Virus record (IMG/VR): IMGVR_UViG_3300022227_000005
Span: 1-51,480 of that record
Direction: 5' to 3' (one strand)
Length of the DNA: 51,480 bases
Source of the DNA: a virus
Shown piece after piece: positions 1 to 9,491 of the stretch. Below the pieces are notes generated by a model, which was given only the letters and a program-made list of their open reading frames with translations, made no database searches and was not told the origin of the DNA. How positions within the stretch are numbered: position 1 is the stretch's first letter; every line of letters begins with the position of its first letter. Made by a program: the position numbers and the translations under genes.

Positions 1-171
1 TAAACTTCCAAGAAGTTTGTTAAAGTGATAAGTGTAGAATATATTTTCTATCAGAGTTCTGAATGCTCGCTCAATTACGTCACAGTACAACTTATGTCTT
101 AGAGCTGTATTGTCGGTTCTAACATAATCGGCTACAGCTTTTTCTTCCTTTTCTGCCCAATACTTAGCCAT
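1..171 (-). CDS. Partial conserved phage protein, N-terminal 57 residues
   Basis: Starts at ATG 171 with AAGGAAATTT upstream and runs off the left edge with no stop. The visible part is MAKYWAEKEEKAVADYV followed by a helical, charged stretch. The YW..KEEKAV.DY opening resembles a protein of marine T4-like phages that I associate with sigma-like or late-transcription proteins, but too little is visible to assign it. It follows the baseplate genes. Confidence 0.6.
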   Translation of the reverse strand, partial: MAKYWAEKEEKAVADYVRTDNTALRHKLYCDVIERAFRTLIENIFYTYHFNKLLGSL

Positions 172-235
172 AAATTTCCTTTTATTGTTGTTAATGTTTC
201 TATAAATTATAATAACAATTGTATTGTTTCGTAAA

Positions 236-2236
236 CTATACTGCTGTAAGATTCACTCCAGAATCAAATGGCTTAACAAGTGAAGCTTCAATATTTGTTG
301 TAAACGATGATTGATTCAATTGTTCTGTAACTTGAATGATAGTATACGTTCCAGATAATCTCTTAAAAACTCCCTTAACTAAAATAGTTGTATAAGCTTC
401 TATATTTGTAATACCATGAACGACTATACTTGTTCTTTTGAGATATCTTCCTAATAATCTAGAAAATATATCTTCACCACTCAGCAGCCTGGTAGTAACT
501 GTTCTGAAATTTCTCATATCTTGCTGTACTAATTTCGATACTAAACTTGTAGGATTTGGCTGAGCTTTCTGTCCATGCTCATCGGGTTCTGTGAGTAGTC
601 TATCTATTTCTTTGTCCAGACCTGTTCCTTCTAAATTTTGCTTTAATTCTTCTACAGAATCTCCTAGTTCTACGGGCACACGATAAACAGCATAGGCGTT
701 TGGATTTAATGCAGATGTTAGATCTATAGATTCACACAATGAATTCTTTGATCCGAATTCTATAAAAATTGTTACATCGCGATTTTTTTCCACTTCTGGA
801 ATTTCACCATTGGCTACAAAGATTTCTATAGCTCCATCTGTTTTAGTCTTTGTACCCAATATAACTCCAGGTAGATCATGAGTTGTTGAATCAATGAGTT
901 GTTTAACAGTATTTAATAATGAGAGATTAGTGTTAGATATAATATCATCTACAGCTGATACTTTCAAGGGAATTTCAAAAACATTGGTTATTTCATGTGC
1001 TGCATTTGTCTCAAAGAAATCTTCGCTATCAGTTGTGGATAAATTTGGAGGATTATATATATTTTTATAAACATGCTTAACTTTTGCGTCATCGACCGGT
1101 CGATATTCAAAGTTTATTGGCATATTATCTGCTCTTTTTTGATCTTGCATTTTATCATTAGTGGCTTTTTTAAATGCTTCAAAGACCCATCCTAAATAAT
1201 AATATGATTTAACTTCTTCTTTAATAGGAGCTGTTTTAGTTACTGGAGGATCAACTGAGCTATCTAAATATTCTTTTTGATGAATCACATCAGTAATTAT
1301 TGCAGGTTCTTTTAAGCCCGGTCTACCGTCGCGAAGCCAGGGCTGCTTCCTCGTAGGCGCGAGTGTCTTATCTCCAAAGATAATCTTTATAGCAGCATCG
1401 CTCATAAACTCAGTTGACGGCTTTCGTTCACCTTCTCCATTTATTAATTCTGTTACCTTTCCTCTTATTGCTGTATTTTTTAAAAATGTTAGAGTTGCAT
1501 TATGAGGAGACATAAATCCTAATGTTCCGAGAATCTGTCCGGTTTGATCGAATGAAAAATCAAATTTATACAGTCTACAAAGAGCCGCTCTCCAATATCC
1601 CTTATTAGTAGCCGCAAGATCAAATTCAGGAGTCGAAGAAGCTCCTATAATTGGAGCATCAGTAAATAGATCTCCATTACCTCCAGACCATCCATAGATC
1701 ATGAGAAATATTGAGTTCAAGATAATCAAAGGTGTATACTCTAAATTCGCATCAAATATCTCCGCATCAGTAAATGTCATTGATAAATTGAATCTTTCTG
1801 TTAGAGATTCTTTAGTTCCTCTTTGCACTTCTAAGCTAGTAATTCCAACTCCACCTTTTTGATTTAGCGATTGGATTTGAGATTCCATTTCTGCTAGTAG
1901 TACTCCGCGGCGGGTGGATGATCTACCTCCAAAAGTTTCCGATGAATCATTTATTAATCGAACATCTCTAAATCTCCGATTTAAATCGGCCGAGAATGTC
2001 TTGAAATCTTGAAGATTTGAAAATCTTTTATTATTTTGATTCACGGCCTGCTCCTGGCCGCCAATCTTCACGCCCAGAAAATCGGCTATATCTTGGTCTT
2101 CAACAAACGATACTAAATTAACAAAAGGAGATAATCCTGATAATTTCAAACCAGGAGCATCTATTCTTGAATTCCAACCATCTATAATTTCAGGATCAGG
2201 TAAGCCTAGTTGTAAGGGTCTTCCAGCGGCAGCCAT
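236..2236 (-). CDS. Large virion structural protein, probably baseplate/hub
   Basis: A 666-residue protein with no signal peptide. The first 200 residues are mixed alpha/beta. The C-terminal 80 residues contain IEAYTTILVKGVFKRLSG and a 'TYTIIQV...TTNIEASLV' pattern, which resembles the strand-rich ends of baseplate hub proteins of the gpD/gp27 type (G-Y-x-V-x-x-V then T-x-L-x-L). It starts at ATG 2236, one base overlapping the stop of the LysM/gpX-like gene, so the two are translationally coupled. Its place after the tape measure gene supports a baseplate role. The exact T4 counterpart is not clear from sequence alone. Confidence 0.65.
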   Translation of the reverse strand: MAAAGRPLQLGLPDPEIIDGWNSRIDAPGLKLSGLSPFVNLVSFVEDQDIADFLGVKIGGQEQAVNQNNKRFSNLQDFKTFSADLNRRFRDVRLINDSSETFGGRSSTRRGVLLAEMESQIQSLNQKGGVGITSLEVQRGTKESLTERFNLSMTFTDAEIFDANLEYTPLIILNSIFLMIYGWSGGNGDLFTDAPIIGASSTPEFDLAATNKGYWRAALCRLYKFDFSFDQTGQILGTLGFMSPHNATLTFLKNTAIRGKVTELINGEGERKPSTEFMSDAAIKIIFGDKTLAPTRKQPWLRDGRPGLKEPAIITDVIHQKEYLDSSVDPPVTKTAPIKEEVKSYYYLGWVFEAFKKATNDKMQDQKRADNMPINFEYRPVDDAKVKHVYKNIYNPPNLSTTDSEDFFETNAAHEITNVFEIPLKVSAVDDIISNTNLSLLNTVKQLIDSTTHDLPGVILGTKTKTDGAIEIFVANGEIPEVEKNRDVTIFIEFGSKNSLCESIDLTSALNPNAYAVYRVPVELGDSVEELKQNLEGTGLDKEIDRLLTEPDEHGQKAQPNPTSLVSKLVQQDMRNFRTVTTRLLSGEDIFSRLLGRYLKRTSIVVHGITNIEAYTTILVKGVFKRLSGTYTIIQVTEQLNQSSFTTNIEASLVKPFDSGVNLTAV

Positions 2237-2559
2237 TATATTGCAGTCCTTATTTTATTAGATATTTTGTTTAATATTTCTGATATGTTAATAGGAATTC
2301 TTATAATAACTCCCGGTAGTAATCTATCTCCAAAAGGAAGATCTAGATCATTCATGAGACATATCACCCACCAATATCTACCATCTCCTAAATAGTCTCG
2401 TGCTAATGTATCCATTCTCATACCATCAGTATATTGAATAATAATATCATTAGCATCATGTAAATCTTCTGATCTAATATGAGGAAATGATTCTAATCTG
2501 AGCCTTCTAGTTGATTGATCTTTTACTACACCAAATTCTTTGTATCTAGATATAGCCAT
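2236..2559 (-). CDS. Baseplate wedge protein, gp53/gpX-like (LysM-like fold)
   Basis: A 107-residue protein. Residues 40-90 hold the pattern YTDGMRMDTLARDYLGDGRY, WWVICLMN and a closing G..IRIP. This is the arrangement of small tail proteins with a LysM-like domain (P2 gpX, T4 gp53-type wedge proteins). In myovirus tails these sit at the baseplate-tube junction. It is packed between two large tail genes with almost no spacing. Identification rests on motif and position. Confidence 0.7.
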   Translation of the reverse strand: MAISRYKEFGVVKDQSTRRLRLESFPHIRSEDLHDANDIIIQYTDGMRMDTLARDYLGDGRYWWVICLMNDLDLPFGDRLLPGVIIRIPINISEILNKISNKIRTAI

Positions 2560-4263
2560 TTATCTCCTCGCCAATAGATCTACATAAGCTTCATCAGCTG
2601 TTCCTTGATCACCACCTGATCGACCAGAAGCTTTAGTTGGAATTAATTTTGATTCACTCATTCCTGGAGCTAAGCCCCAATAGAAATCATAATCTCTATG
2701 AGGTAGAAAGTCATGAATAACTTGGAAACTCAATGACACGCTTACTGACTGTGGCATTCTTAAATTTTGTGTCAATTCCCATTTACCTCCTGGGCCTCCG
2801 TGATCCCAGTTAAAAGAAAGATTTCTTATATAACCAGGAATTCCTGCAAAAATGTCACCAATTGTCAATCTAACTAATGGACCAGATTTTATTCTATTTA
2901 CATTATTGCTTGAAGCATTGTACGAACCATATGTCTGTTGGGCTAGCCAAGTAGTTCTTTCTCTTACATTCTGTAGTTCTCTCATCGCATTTGCAAATAT
3001 AACAAATTGCAAATCAAGAGTTCTATCTGTTTCTACATAAGTATGTATCTTTTCTGTTCTACCAAAAAATGATTTTGATGACCAGTTGGGTTGATAACTT
3101 TCCTGCAACTGACTCAATGTAGCTTGAAATGAACAATACTGTTTGAATTCTCCTTCTCCTACTCTATTTTCTGTTTCAAAGAGGAAGGGAAAATATTGAT
3201 CTTCTACTGCATCTACATATCCTGCAGGTAATCCATCATCATCGGCTCCTGCTGGAACCTGTTTTATTGCTGATTGTATAGTATTATTCTTAACATTTAT
3301 GTTACTCTGGAATCCTCTCTCCTGTGCATCGGAAGTATAGAAAGATTCATCAGCTTCATATGTAAAAACATCTCCATATCTTTTAGCTTCTTCATTGGTT
3401 GCAGCGTCTGCTTGAATGAGATGTATATTCGTGCCACCCATTAATCCATCGGGAAATTCAGAGCTAGCAGTTCTGTTCCTGCTATATAGATTTTTATGAA
3501 CATCTGATGATGATATATTTTCATCTGGTAGCAATAAATTTTGTTGTAATACTGCATCTAAAGGAACTTTTGCTGGAGTGGGTTTAGGAGTTCTAGCAAA
3601 AACAGGTGAAAAGAGTTCACCGAGCGATGAATCATTAGGTTGTGATACATATTCCACAAAATCCCAGAATGTCATTCGGCCAGATACTACTCCGTGAATT
3701 ATTTCATTGATCCCGGAAGTATCTCTTAGACCGGATTGAGGACCTAATATTTGACCTAGAGTAAATCCATTTTGTGCTGCTGTTTTTATGATTTCTTGAT
3801 CTGGTGCTGCACCAGGAAATCCTTCTCCCGCTGCACTTTTAAAAGCATCATCATAATTATTCAAGGAATTCCATCTAGATATATTAGGTTGGTTATTAAC
3901 TCCCAATCTAACACCTTGGCCATTCTGCGTCATAGCCATTTTACCAGCAACAGTTGCATCAGGAGCAGATATAAGAGATTGATGATATATATCTTTCAAT
4001 CGTTTACCTCTTTTTGCTGCATATTGTTCCGAAAATTTTAAAAATCCTTCGAATCCATATCTATCATATTCGGCCTGAGCTGCAGCTTCAGTTTCTTCTG
4101 CAGATCCGAATTCAGTATCATCTTCATTTCTAGGATATTGCCCAAATTCTGTATACTGGCTAATAACTTGTTGTCTACCAGATGTTAATTTTGCAAAGTG
4201 CTCTGCGTGAGCATCAAATAATACTTTACCTCTTGTATCTAATAATTCTAAATTTGTTGCCAT
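2560..4263 (-). CDS. Baseplate/tail-tube-associated structural protein
   Basis: A 567-residue protein starting at MATNLELLDT (ATG 4263), one base after the tape measure stop; a start 24 bases further upstream would overlap that gene. The last 130 residues contain RLTIGDIFAGIPGYIRNLSF, a 'KWELTQNLRMPQS' turn and 'VSLSFQVIHDFLPHRD'. This strand pattern is typical of tube-like domains in tail-tube initiator or baseplate-cap proteins. By position after the tape measure gene it may play the part of T4 gp48/gp54, but that is inference. Confidence 0.65.
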   Translation of the reverse strand: MATNLELLDTRGKVLFDAHAEHFAKLTSGRQQVISQYTEFGQYPRNEDDTEFGSAEETEAAAQAEYDRYGFEGFLKFSEQYAAKRGKRLKDIYHQSLISAPDATVAGKMAMTQNGQGVRLGVNNQPNISRWNSLNNYDDAFKSAAGEGFPGAAPDQEIIKTAAQNGFTLGQILGPQSGLRDTSGINEIIHGVVSGRMTFWDFVEYVSQPNDSSLGELFSPVFARTPKPTPAKVPLDAVLQQNLLLPDENISSSDVHKNLYSRNRTASSEFPDGLMGGTNIHLIQADAATNEEAKRYGDVFTYEADESFYTSDAQERGFQSNINVKNNTIQSAIKQVPAGADDDGLPAGYVDAVEDQYFPFLFETENRVGEGEFKQYCSFQATLSQLQESYQPNWSSKSFFGRTEKIHTYVETDRTLDLQFVIFANAMRELQNVRERTTWLAQQTYGSYNASSNNVNRIKSGPLVRLTIGDIFAGIPGYIRNLSFNWDHGGPGGKWELTQNLRMPQSVSVSLSFQVIHDFLPHRDYDFYWGLAPGMSESKLIPTKASGRSGGDQGTADEAYVDLLARR

Positions 4264-4264
4264 A

Positions 4265-7200
4265 TTATTGTCTCGCCATTTCTTCAAATTCTTCAGATAT
4301 TATATCTGAAACTCTTCTTCCATTCATGTGGATTGGTCTTTTTGATAATTCTAATATAGCTGCTCTTAATTCTCTTATTTCGTTTATTATTCCGCTTGAA
4401 TCCATTGCTTGGCTTAATATTGCTGGAGCTTTACTTAGAGGTATTACAGCTTCCGGGCCAGCTTCTCCTACAGGAGATAGTACGGGCCTTGTTACTACGC
4501 CCCCGTCTGCCAAGCCGCTGCGTAGATGTCCTAATCCTGGTAGTTTATATGCACCATCATTTGATCCTAATTGACCCCCAGGTCCTAAAACTCCAGCTGA
4601 AACTAATAGATTTGCTGAAGCTTCACTAAATGGTACAGTTCCTGCAACATTCGATCCTGGATATTGTCCACCAACAGAGCTCCAATAATCATTAGCTCTT
4701 GATATTGCATATGATTTTCCTAGATTACCTTTGCCAGCCATTATTTTTTCTAAACCTTCTTCATTTCCTCTAATGGCTTGAAGACCAACTCCTGACCTTT
4801 TCCAATCTTTACTATGTAATAGTCCCATTTGTTCGGCTAAGTTCATTACTGCTTCTTTAGGAACCTTACTTCTTAGATTTGCGCCTGATGCAAATAATTG
4901 TTCAAGAATTGCTGGATGCCATGATGATTCAATTGTTGCTCCTGTCCCGATTCCAAACATCTTCCCTACACCTCCAAATAGTTTTTTTCCTATTGCAAGA
5001 GGTTGCCCGGCTATTCCTTTAAGTGCTCCTTTGAAATCACCTTTGAACAGAGCTTTCATTCCACCTCCCAAACTTTTCAATCCTGCACCAATTGCACCTG
5101 ATACATCAAGTCCTAACATATCTCCCATTTTAGCAATCTGACCAACACCTGGCAGAGAGTATAAAGCTTGTCTTCCTACTCCTTTAGCCATTCCTTTGAA
5201 ACCAGCTTTCATATCTCCTGATAAGAAGCCACCAATTCCTTCTTTTAATCCAGAAGCTAAACCTCCGAATTTTCCTAGTTTTTCTCCCATTTTACCCATT
5301 CCAGGAAGTTTTAAACGTTTCATCATTCCACCAAGCTTGCCACCTCCCATACCACCGAACATATCTTTTAATTTTCCTCCCATACCGCTAAACATATCCT
5401 TCACACCATCAGTTATTCCTTTAAATGGATTCTTTATTCCTTTAAATGGATTTTTCATGCCGCTAAATGGATTTTTTATACCTAGACGATCGAAGAAGCT
5501 TCCTCCTCCCGGTTGTTGCACTTGTTGCGCTTGTTGCATGTTTTCTAGCGAATCTCTTATCGCAGGAAGCTCGTCTATATCTTCGCTCATTGCTTTGTTT
5601 ATATCAAACGTTGCTTTAGCCGCACCAGCCATTGGAGGCGCTTTCAATGTTTTAACAAGCTCTTCTGTATCTTTTCTCATCTTGGGAATTGTTTTGTCAG
5701 CTAAAACTTCTTCTTTAGGAAGCTTTAATTTTGCAGATTCTCCAGGGTTGGATGCGCCTCCCCAGCCGCTTCTTCTACTACCAGAATCCCACCTTTTCCA
5801 ACTCCCCCAGGCCTTTTTCTGGTGATCCCATTGTCGCGACAATGGTTCAGGGCCACTTCCAGGTCCACCGGTTGCAACCTCAGGAATTTCGGAGGCGGAT
5901 ACGCCTCGTTGGATTGCGGCTCCCCAGTTGCCTCTTCTACTACCATCCCACCTTTTCCCGAACCAACGTCCTGGCCCCCAGGCCTTTTTTTCAGGGCCAC
6001 CGGTTCCCAGCTGTCTGGGAATCAATGGATTGATTCCCAGCTGGGAAGGCTGTCTGGGAATCAATGGATTGATTCCCAGCTGGGAAGAGCTGGGAGATTT
6101 CTTTCTATTAAGTAGGTTGGAAATTATTCCTCCTTCACTTAATGAGTTGGCCAACATACCAGAAAATCCACCAGATCCATAGCTTCTAACTAATGAACCA
6201 AACTGACCTCCTCCAAATCGACCACCTTCGCCAAATATTCCACCTTCACCTGAGAGAGCTCCAACTGCGGCTTGAATACCTTTCATCCCACCACCTGCAC
6301 CTTTGTATTCGGCGACGGCGGATCCAACCGGGCCTAATCCTAATTTTTCTCCTAATTTATTAAGTGCACGAGTTAGTTCACTTTTACCAAGAATATTCTT
6401 GAATTGATTATTAACTTTGCTAAACAATGATGTTCCAACTTTGAATTGACGGACACTTCTTGTAAAGTTTTCTGTATTTTCTAGTTCTTTTCTAAATGCA
6501 GTTCTTTCATGTTTCTTAATTTCTTCTCTATAGGCGTCAGCCGATTCTTTAACTGCTTGCATTCTCAGTCTTCTTGAAGCTGGATCGCCTGAACCTGCCA
6601 TAATGCCTACAGATCCTGCGGCTGATCTAGAAGCACCCCTAGCTCCTATAGGAACAACTCTACCACCTGAACCAAAATGAACAACTCCACTAGAATCAAA
6701 TCCACTATGAGGACCCATTGGTATGATCATTTCAGGACCACGTTCACCAATCAAAGCTCTAGTTGGTTTTGTTACTATTCCTCCTGTTCCAAAATCTTCA
6801 GTTTCTTCCCACTGCTCGAGAAGCTTCTTAATGCCATCAGCAGTTGCTTGTTTGCCTCCGCCTCCACTTCTTTTACTTAGTGCTGGAAGCTTCGTGATGA
6901 GCGTATCGAAGTCTGATAAGCCGCGATATGATGCGGTCGATGAGCTGAATGGGTCTTCCATACGCATCATTTGGTCGATCCAAACTTTTTTCGCATCAAC
7001 AGCTGGTCTCCACAGGCCTTGAAATGGATCGGTAATTTGAAATCCTGTAGTTCTATCTTCTCGATCTTTATCTCGAATTTCACGTATTTTCCTTTCTGCC
7101 TTAGTGCCCCCCAATTCTCCACTGGCATACCGCTCACCAACAAACAAACGGCCTAAAGGACTGTCGTCTATTCTATCTAGAAATGCATTTAATACCTTAT

Positions 7201-9025
7201 TGATTCCTGGTGATATTAGACTAGTCCATATTGCTTTTATTCCCGGTGATAGTACGTCAGTCCATAGACCTTTTATTGCAGTAACTGCTACTGGCAAAAC
7301 ATCTTCGACTATGATCTTTACACCTATTTTTAATTTTTTGATTACAGCACTCCATATTGAACTAAGACCATCCCCAACACCCTCCATATTATTTTTATCA
7401 GGGAACCAATAATCAATTGCGTCTGAAATCTTCAAAGCCCAAGGATTAATAACTTCGGATAAATAGAGTCCGACATCCATAAGAATTGGCATGAACTTAG
7501 ATTTAATTGTATTCCATATAAGACCCCAAGATGTTTGTTGCTCTTTTAATTGAGTTTCAATTTTTGAAGCTTCATCTCTTGTTTTGATATAGATAGCTAA
7601 TTCTTCTCCTTCTAAATCTATTAATTTTCCTTTGTCTATGAGCAGCTTAGCCGTTTCTTCAACTGATATTCCCAATAATGAAGCAAGTTTTATTTGCTGC
7701 AACCTGTTCATTTTACCCCATCTATTTTCTTGTATAACTGCATCTAATACTTTTTCCTGAACATCACCGATATCACCAAATATTGCTAATCTATGGAGTG
7801 CTTCAGCATTCAGTTGAGTTCCGAATATATTATTAAGTTCCATAGTTTTTGTAGAAGCTTCTTCAAAATCAAGAAATGATGATGATATTTTTTCAGATGT
7901 GGCTAATGTTACTCCTAATCTTCTAGCCTGAATTGCTGCATCTTTTAATCCTTCTCCTGTACCTTTCATATATAGAGCTAATAGATTAGCATCTCTTGTT
8001 ATATCTCTCATAACTAGATTGACTGATACAAAGTTACTTCTAGCTTTGCTATCTAGTGATTCAACAAAGCTATTCATTTCTTTATTTGTTTTTCCTAATA
8101 CTCTTGTCATTACATCTACAAAACTTGCTATTTCCTCGGCGCCTAGTTGAAAAGTCTTAGACCATTTAGCAGCATTTTGAATCATTTCTTTATTGATCAT
8201 GTTTATAGAACCAAATTCAGTAACTAGAGCACCTGCAATACCTTCTATTTCAGATAAGCTAATATCAAACTTCATTAGATCCCCATAAGAATCTATTATA
8301 GCTCTATTCACTCCTTTCAAATCTTTTCTTAAGAACCCTGTTGATTTAACCATCCTGGACACTACACCTTCAGCTGCCATCAATGATTTGACAATACCTG
8401 TAATCGCCATAATAACAGCACCCGCGGCTCCAAGTTTAAGCATAGATAAACCTCCTCCACCAAGCTTGCCACCTCCCATACCACCTTTTCCACCTTTTTT
8501 ACCAAATATTGACAAACTAACTTTGTCCATTCTATTTTTCCATGCAGAACTAGCAAAGAATTTCGATATTTCTGAAGCTAGTCTTGTGCCTACTAGAGGT
8601 ATACTTGCAACTAATCCAGAAATAGATGTGCTTAAAGTTCTCGAGTATTTATCAGTCATCGATTGAACTTCTTTTTGAGTTTTCAATATCCGTTGTTGCA
8701 ATTTTCTTTCTAATTGTTTATCTTTAAGAACTTGTTTCATCATCACGTGTTGTTCTTTCAAATCTGATGTTTGTTCTTTAACTGCCTTTAAAACTTGTTG
8801 CATACCCACCTTATCGAACTTGTCAAGCTTCTTTTCAGCTTCTTCGAATCCTTTAGCAGTTAATCTACCACCTTTAGCTAGATCTTCAAGATCGTCAGTT
8901 GTATCTTTCAATACTTTATTCAACAAATTAACAAGACTTAGAGTGGTTTCACCACTTTTAGTCATCCTTTCTTGTTGATCAGCGTATTCTCTTAAGACTT
9001 CATTGATGTCATCACTCAATGCCAT
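4265..9025 (-). CDS. Tail tape measure protein
   Basis: A 1586-residue protein, the longest in the window. Residues 1-135 are heptad-rich coiled coil. A Gly/Ala-rich hydrophobic segment (KLGAAGAVIMAITGIVKSLM) lies near residue 205, followed by long helices. Two copies of the tape-measure motif 'GG(I/V)VT(K/R)P...GE.GPE..IP' occur, near residues 740 and 1510. Between them is a low-complexity part rich in GGxGG, KNPFxG(M/I) and tandem repeats. In myoviruses this protein sets tail length and helps eject DNA. It lies between the hub assembly protein and the baseplate genes, as expected. It has an unusually GC-rich repeat block around 5.75-6.09 kb. Confidence 0.92.
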   Translation of the reverse strand: MALSDDINEVLREYADQQERMTKSGETTLSLVNLLNKVLKDTTDDLEDLAKGGRLTAKGFEEAEKKLDKFDKVGMQQVLKAVKEQTSDLKEQHVMMKQVLKDKQLERKLQQRILKTQKEVQSMTDKYSRTLSTSISGLVASIPLVGTRLASEISKFFASSAWKNRMDKVSLSIFGKKGGKGGMGGGKLGGGGLSMLKLGAAGAVIMAITGIVKSLMAAEGVVSRMVKSTGFLRKDLKGVNRAIIDSYGDLMKFDISLSEIEGIAGALVTEFGSINMINKEMIQNAAKWSKTFQLGAEEIASFVDVMTRVLGKTNKEMNSFVESLDSKARSNFVSVNLVMRDITRDANLLALYMKGTGEGLKDAAIQARRLGVTLATSEKISSSFLDFEEASTKTMELNNIFGTQLNAEALHRLAIFGDIGDVQEKVLDAVIQENRWGKMNRLQQIKLASLLGISVEETAKLLIDKGKLIDLEGEELAIYIKTRDEASKIETQLKEQQTSWGLIWNTIKSKFMPILMDVGLYLSEVINPWALKISDAIDYWFPDKNNMEGVGDGLSSIWSAVIKKLKIGVKIIVEDVLPVAVTAIKGLWTDVLSPGIKAIWTSLISPGINKVLNAFLDRIDDSPLGRLFVGERYASGELGGTKAERKIREIRDKDREDRTTGFQITDPFQGLWRPAVDAKKVWIDQMMRMEDPFSSSTASYRGLSDFDTLITKLPALSKRSGGGGKQATADGIKKLLEQWEETEDFGTGGIVTKPTRALIGERGPEMIIPMGPHSGFDSSGVVHFGSGGRVVPIGARGASRSAAGSVGIMAGSGDPASRRLRMQAVKESADAYREEIKKHERTAFRKELENTENFTRSVRQFKVGTSLFSKVNNQFKNILGKSELTRALNKLGEKLGLGPVGSAVAEYKGAGGGMKGIQAAVGALSGEGGIFGEGGRFGGGQFGSLVRSYGSGGFSGMLANSLSEGGIISNLLNRKKSPSSSQLGINPLIPRQPSQLGINPLIPRQLGTGGPEKKAWGPGRWFGKRWDGSRRGNWGAAIQRGVSASEIPEVATGGPGSGPEPLSRQWDHQKKAWGSWKRWDSGSRRSGWGGASNPGESAKLKLPKEEVLADKTIPKMRKDTEELVKTLKAPPMAGAAKATFDINKAMSEDIDELPAIRDSLENMQQAQQVQQPGGGSFFDRLGIKNPFSGMKNPFKGIKNPFKGITDGVKDMFSGMGGKLKDMFGGMGGGKLGGMMKRLKLPGMGKMGEKLGKFGGLASGLKEGIGGFLSGDMKAGFKGMAKGVGRQALYSLPGVGQIAKMGDMLGLDVSGAIGAGLKSLGGGMKALFKGDFKGALKGIAGQPLAIGKKLFGGVGKMFGIGTGATIESSWHPAILEQLFASGANLRSKVPKEAVMNLAEQMGLLHSKDWKRSGVGLQAIRGNEEGLEKIMAGKGNLGKSYAISRANDYWSSVGGQYPGSNVAGTVPFSEASANLLVSAGVLGPGGQLGSNDGAYKLPGLGHLRSGLADGGVVTRPVLSPVGEAGPEAVIPLSKAPAILSQAMDSSGIINEIRELRAAILELSKRPIHMNGRRVSDIISEEFEEMARQ
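5740..6087 (-). repeat. GC-rich repeat block inside the tape measure gene
   Basis: Two nearly adjacent 38-base copies (6011-6048 and 6050-6087) encode a repeated 13-residue unit, SQLGINPLIPRQ plus one residue. Each copy contains the perfect inverted repeat TGGGAATCA...TGATTCCCA, so each can fold into a hairpin. A longer imperfect repeat (KKAWG...RWDGSRRG...W) lies just to the left in coordinates. The block is visibly richer in G and C than the rest of the gene and keeps the reading frame. Confidence 0.85.
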
Positions 9026-9039
9026 TTACTATCTCAATA

Positions 9040-9264
9040 TTAATGTCTAAATTTATCTACGTTAACACCCTGCTTTTTCAAATCAGCTGCCATTATTTCT
9101 GCATATGTCATTCCCGATCCAGCAGGCTTTTTTTGCATAATATTTTCAATTCCTCTAATAGCTGCTCCATACTCGCTATCAGGATCTATATCAGCTTTGC
9201 CAGTAATTAAGGCTTTAAGTACTCCCCACACTTTAGCTTCACTGATCACTTCTTTTAATTTCAT
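9040..9264 (-). CDS. Small protein with capsid-targeting-like N-terminus
   Basis: A 74-residue protein starting at MKLKEVISEAKVWG (ATG 9264). A frame extension upstream reads through the terminator hairpin and is unlikely. The N-terminus has L-K-E and I-S-E followed by A, matching the (L/I)-x-E site cut by T4-type prohead proteases and resembling T4 internal proteins (MKTYQEFIAEA). It shares this start with small genes at 24.6-25.95 kb and 49.7-50.8 kb. The rest has no recognised domain. It ends just before the tape measure gene. Confidence 0.75.
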   Translation of the reverse strand: MKLKEVISEAKVWGVLKALITGKADIDPDSEYGAAIRGIENIMQKKPAGSGMTYAEIMAADLKKQGVNVDKFRH

Positions 9265-9286
9265 ATTAAATCTCGCTTTATTTATA

Positions 9287-9294
9287 ATAAATAT
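9287..9294 (-). promoter_or_regulatory. Late-promoter-like ATATTTAT motif
   Basis: ATATTTAT on the coding strand, 23 bases upstream of ATG 9264. It is one of about a dozen copies in intergenic gaps of this window. It overlaps the tail of the terminator-like hairpin at 9293-9324. Confidence 0.4.
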
Positions 9295-9324
9295 GCTCCT
9301 AAAGGATTTTTCCAATAGGAGCAT
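9293..9324 (-). terminator. Hairpin terminator-like element
   Basis: A 9-bp perfect stem (ATGCTCCTA/TAGGAGCAT) separates the hub assembly region from the next gene. The tail on the coding strand is ATTTATTAT rather than a pure T run, so termination may be weak. Confidence 0.5.
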
Positions 9325-9491
9325 TATTTTTGTTTCGAGTTTGCCTCTTCTATTTCTTTGTTAGTTCTTTTTAGCCACCAGTTCCTTAGCCAAACAGGCA
9401 TATTATAGGCTTCTTGAAACGTCAATTTGCAATGATAAACTAAAGAGAATATTTGTTCATAAATGTATTGTTTGTTACTATCATTCAGGCC
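9324..9491 (-). CDS. gp51-like hub assembly tail, apparently reached by frameshift
   Basis: An open frame of about 55 codons that contains KQYIYEQIFSLVYHCK, 'LTFQEAYNMPVWLRNWW' and a charged end. Short proteins with this Y-H-x-x-x-(T/S)-x-E-x-x-x-M-P-x-x-x-R pattern follow the T4_baseplate protein in many T4-like phages. No ATG, GTG or TTG lies ahead of the conserved part. The frame is +1 to the preceding gene and opens at a T7 run (9492-9498), just before that gene's stop. Options are programmed frameshifting producing a long form of the hub protein, a rare start codon, or a one-base sequence error fusing the two. Confidence 0.6.
   Translation of the reverse strand, partial: GLNDSNKQYIYEQIFSLVYHCKLTFQEAYNMPVWLRNWWLKRTNKEIEEANSKQK

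Noticed and set aside
5196-5825. A long proline/phenylalanine-rich open frame on the plus strand inside the tape measure gene
   Set aside because: It is the antisense of Gly/Lys repeats in a well-supported gene, has no ribosome site and no neighbours on that strand.
6011-6087. CRISPR array
   Set aside because: Only two repeats, no unique spacers, and the period keeps the coding frame of the tape measure gene.
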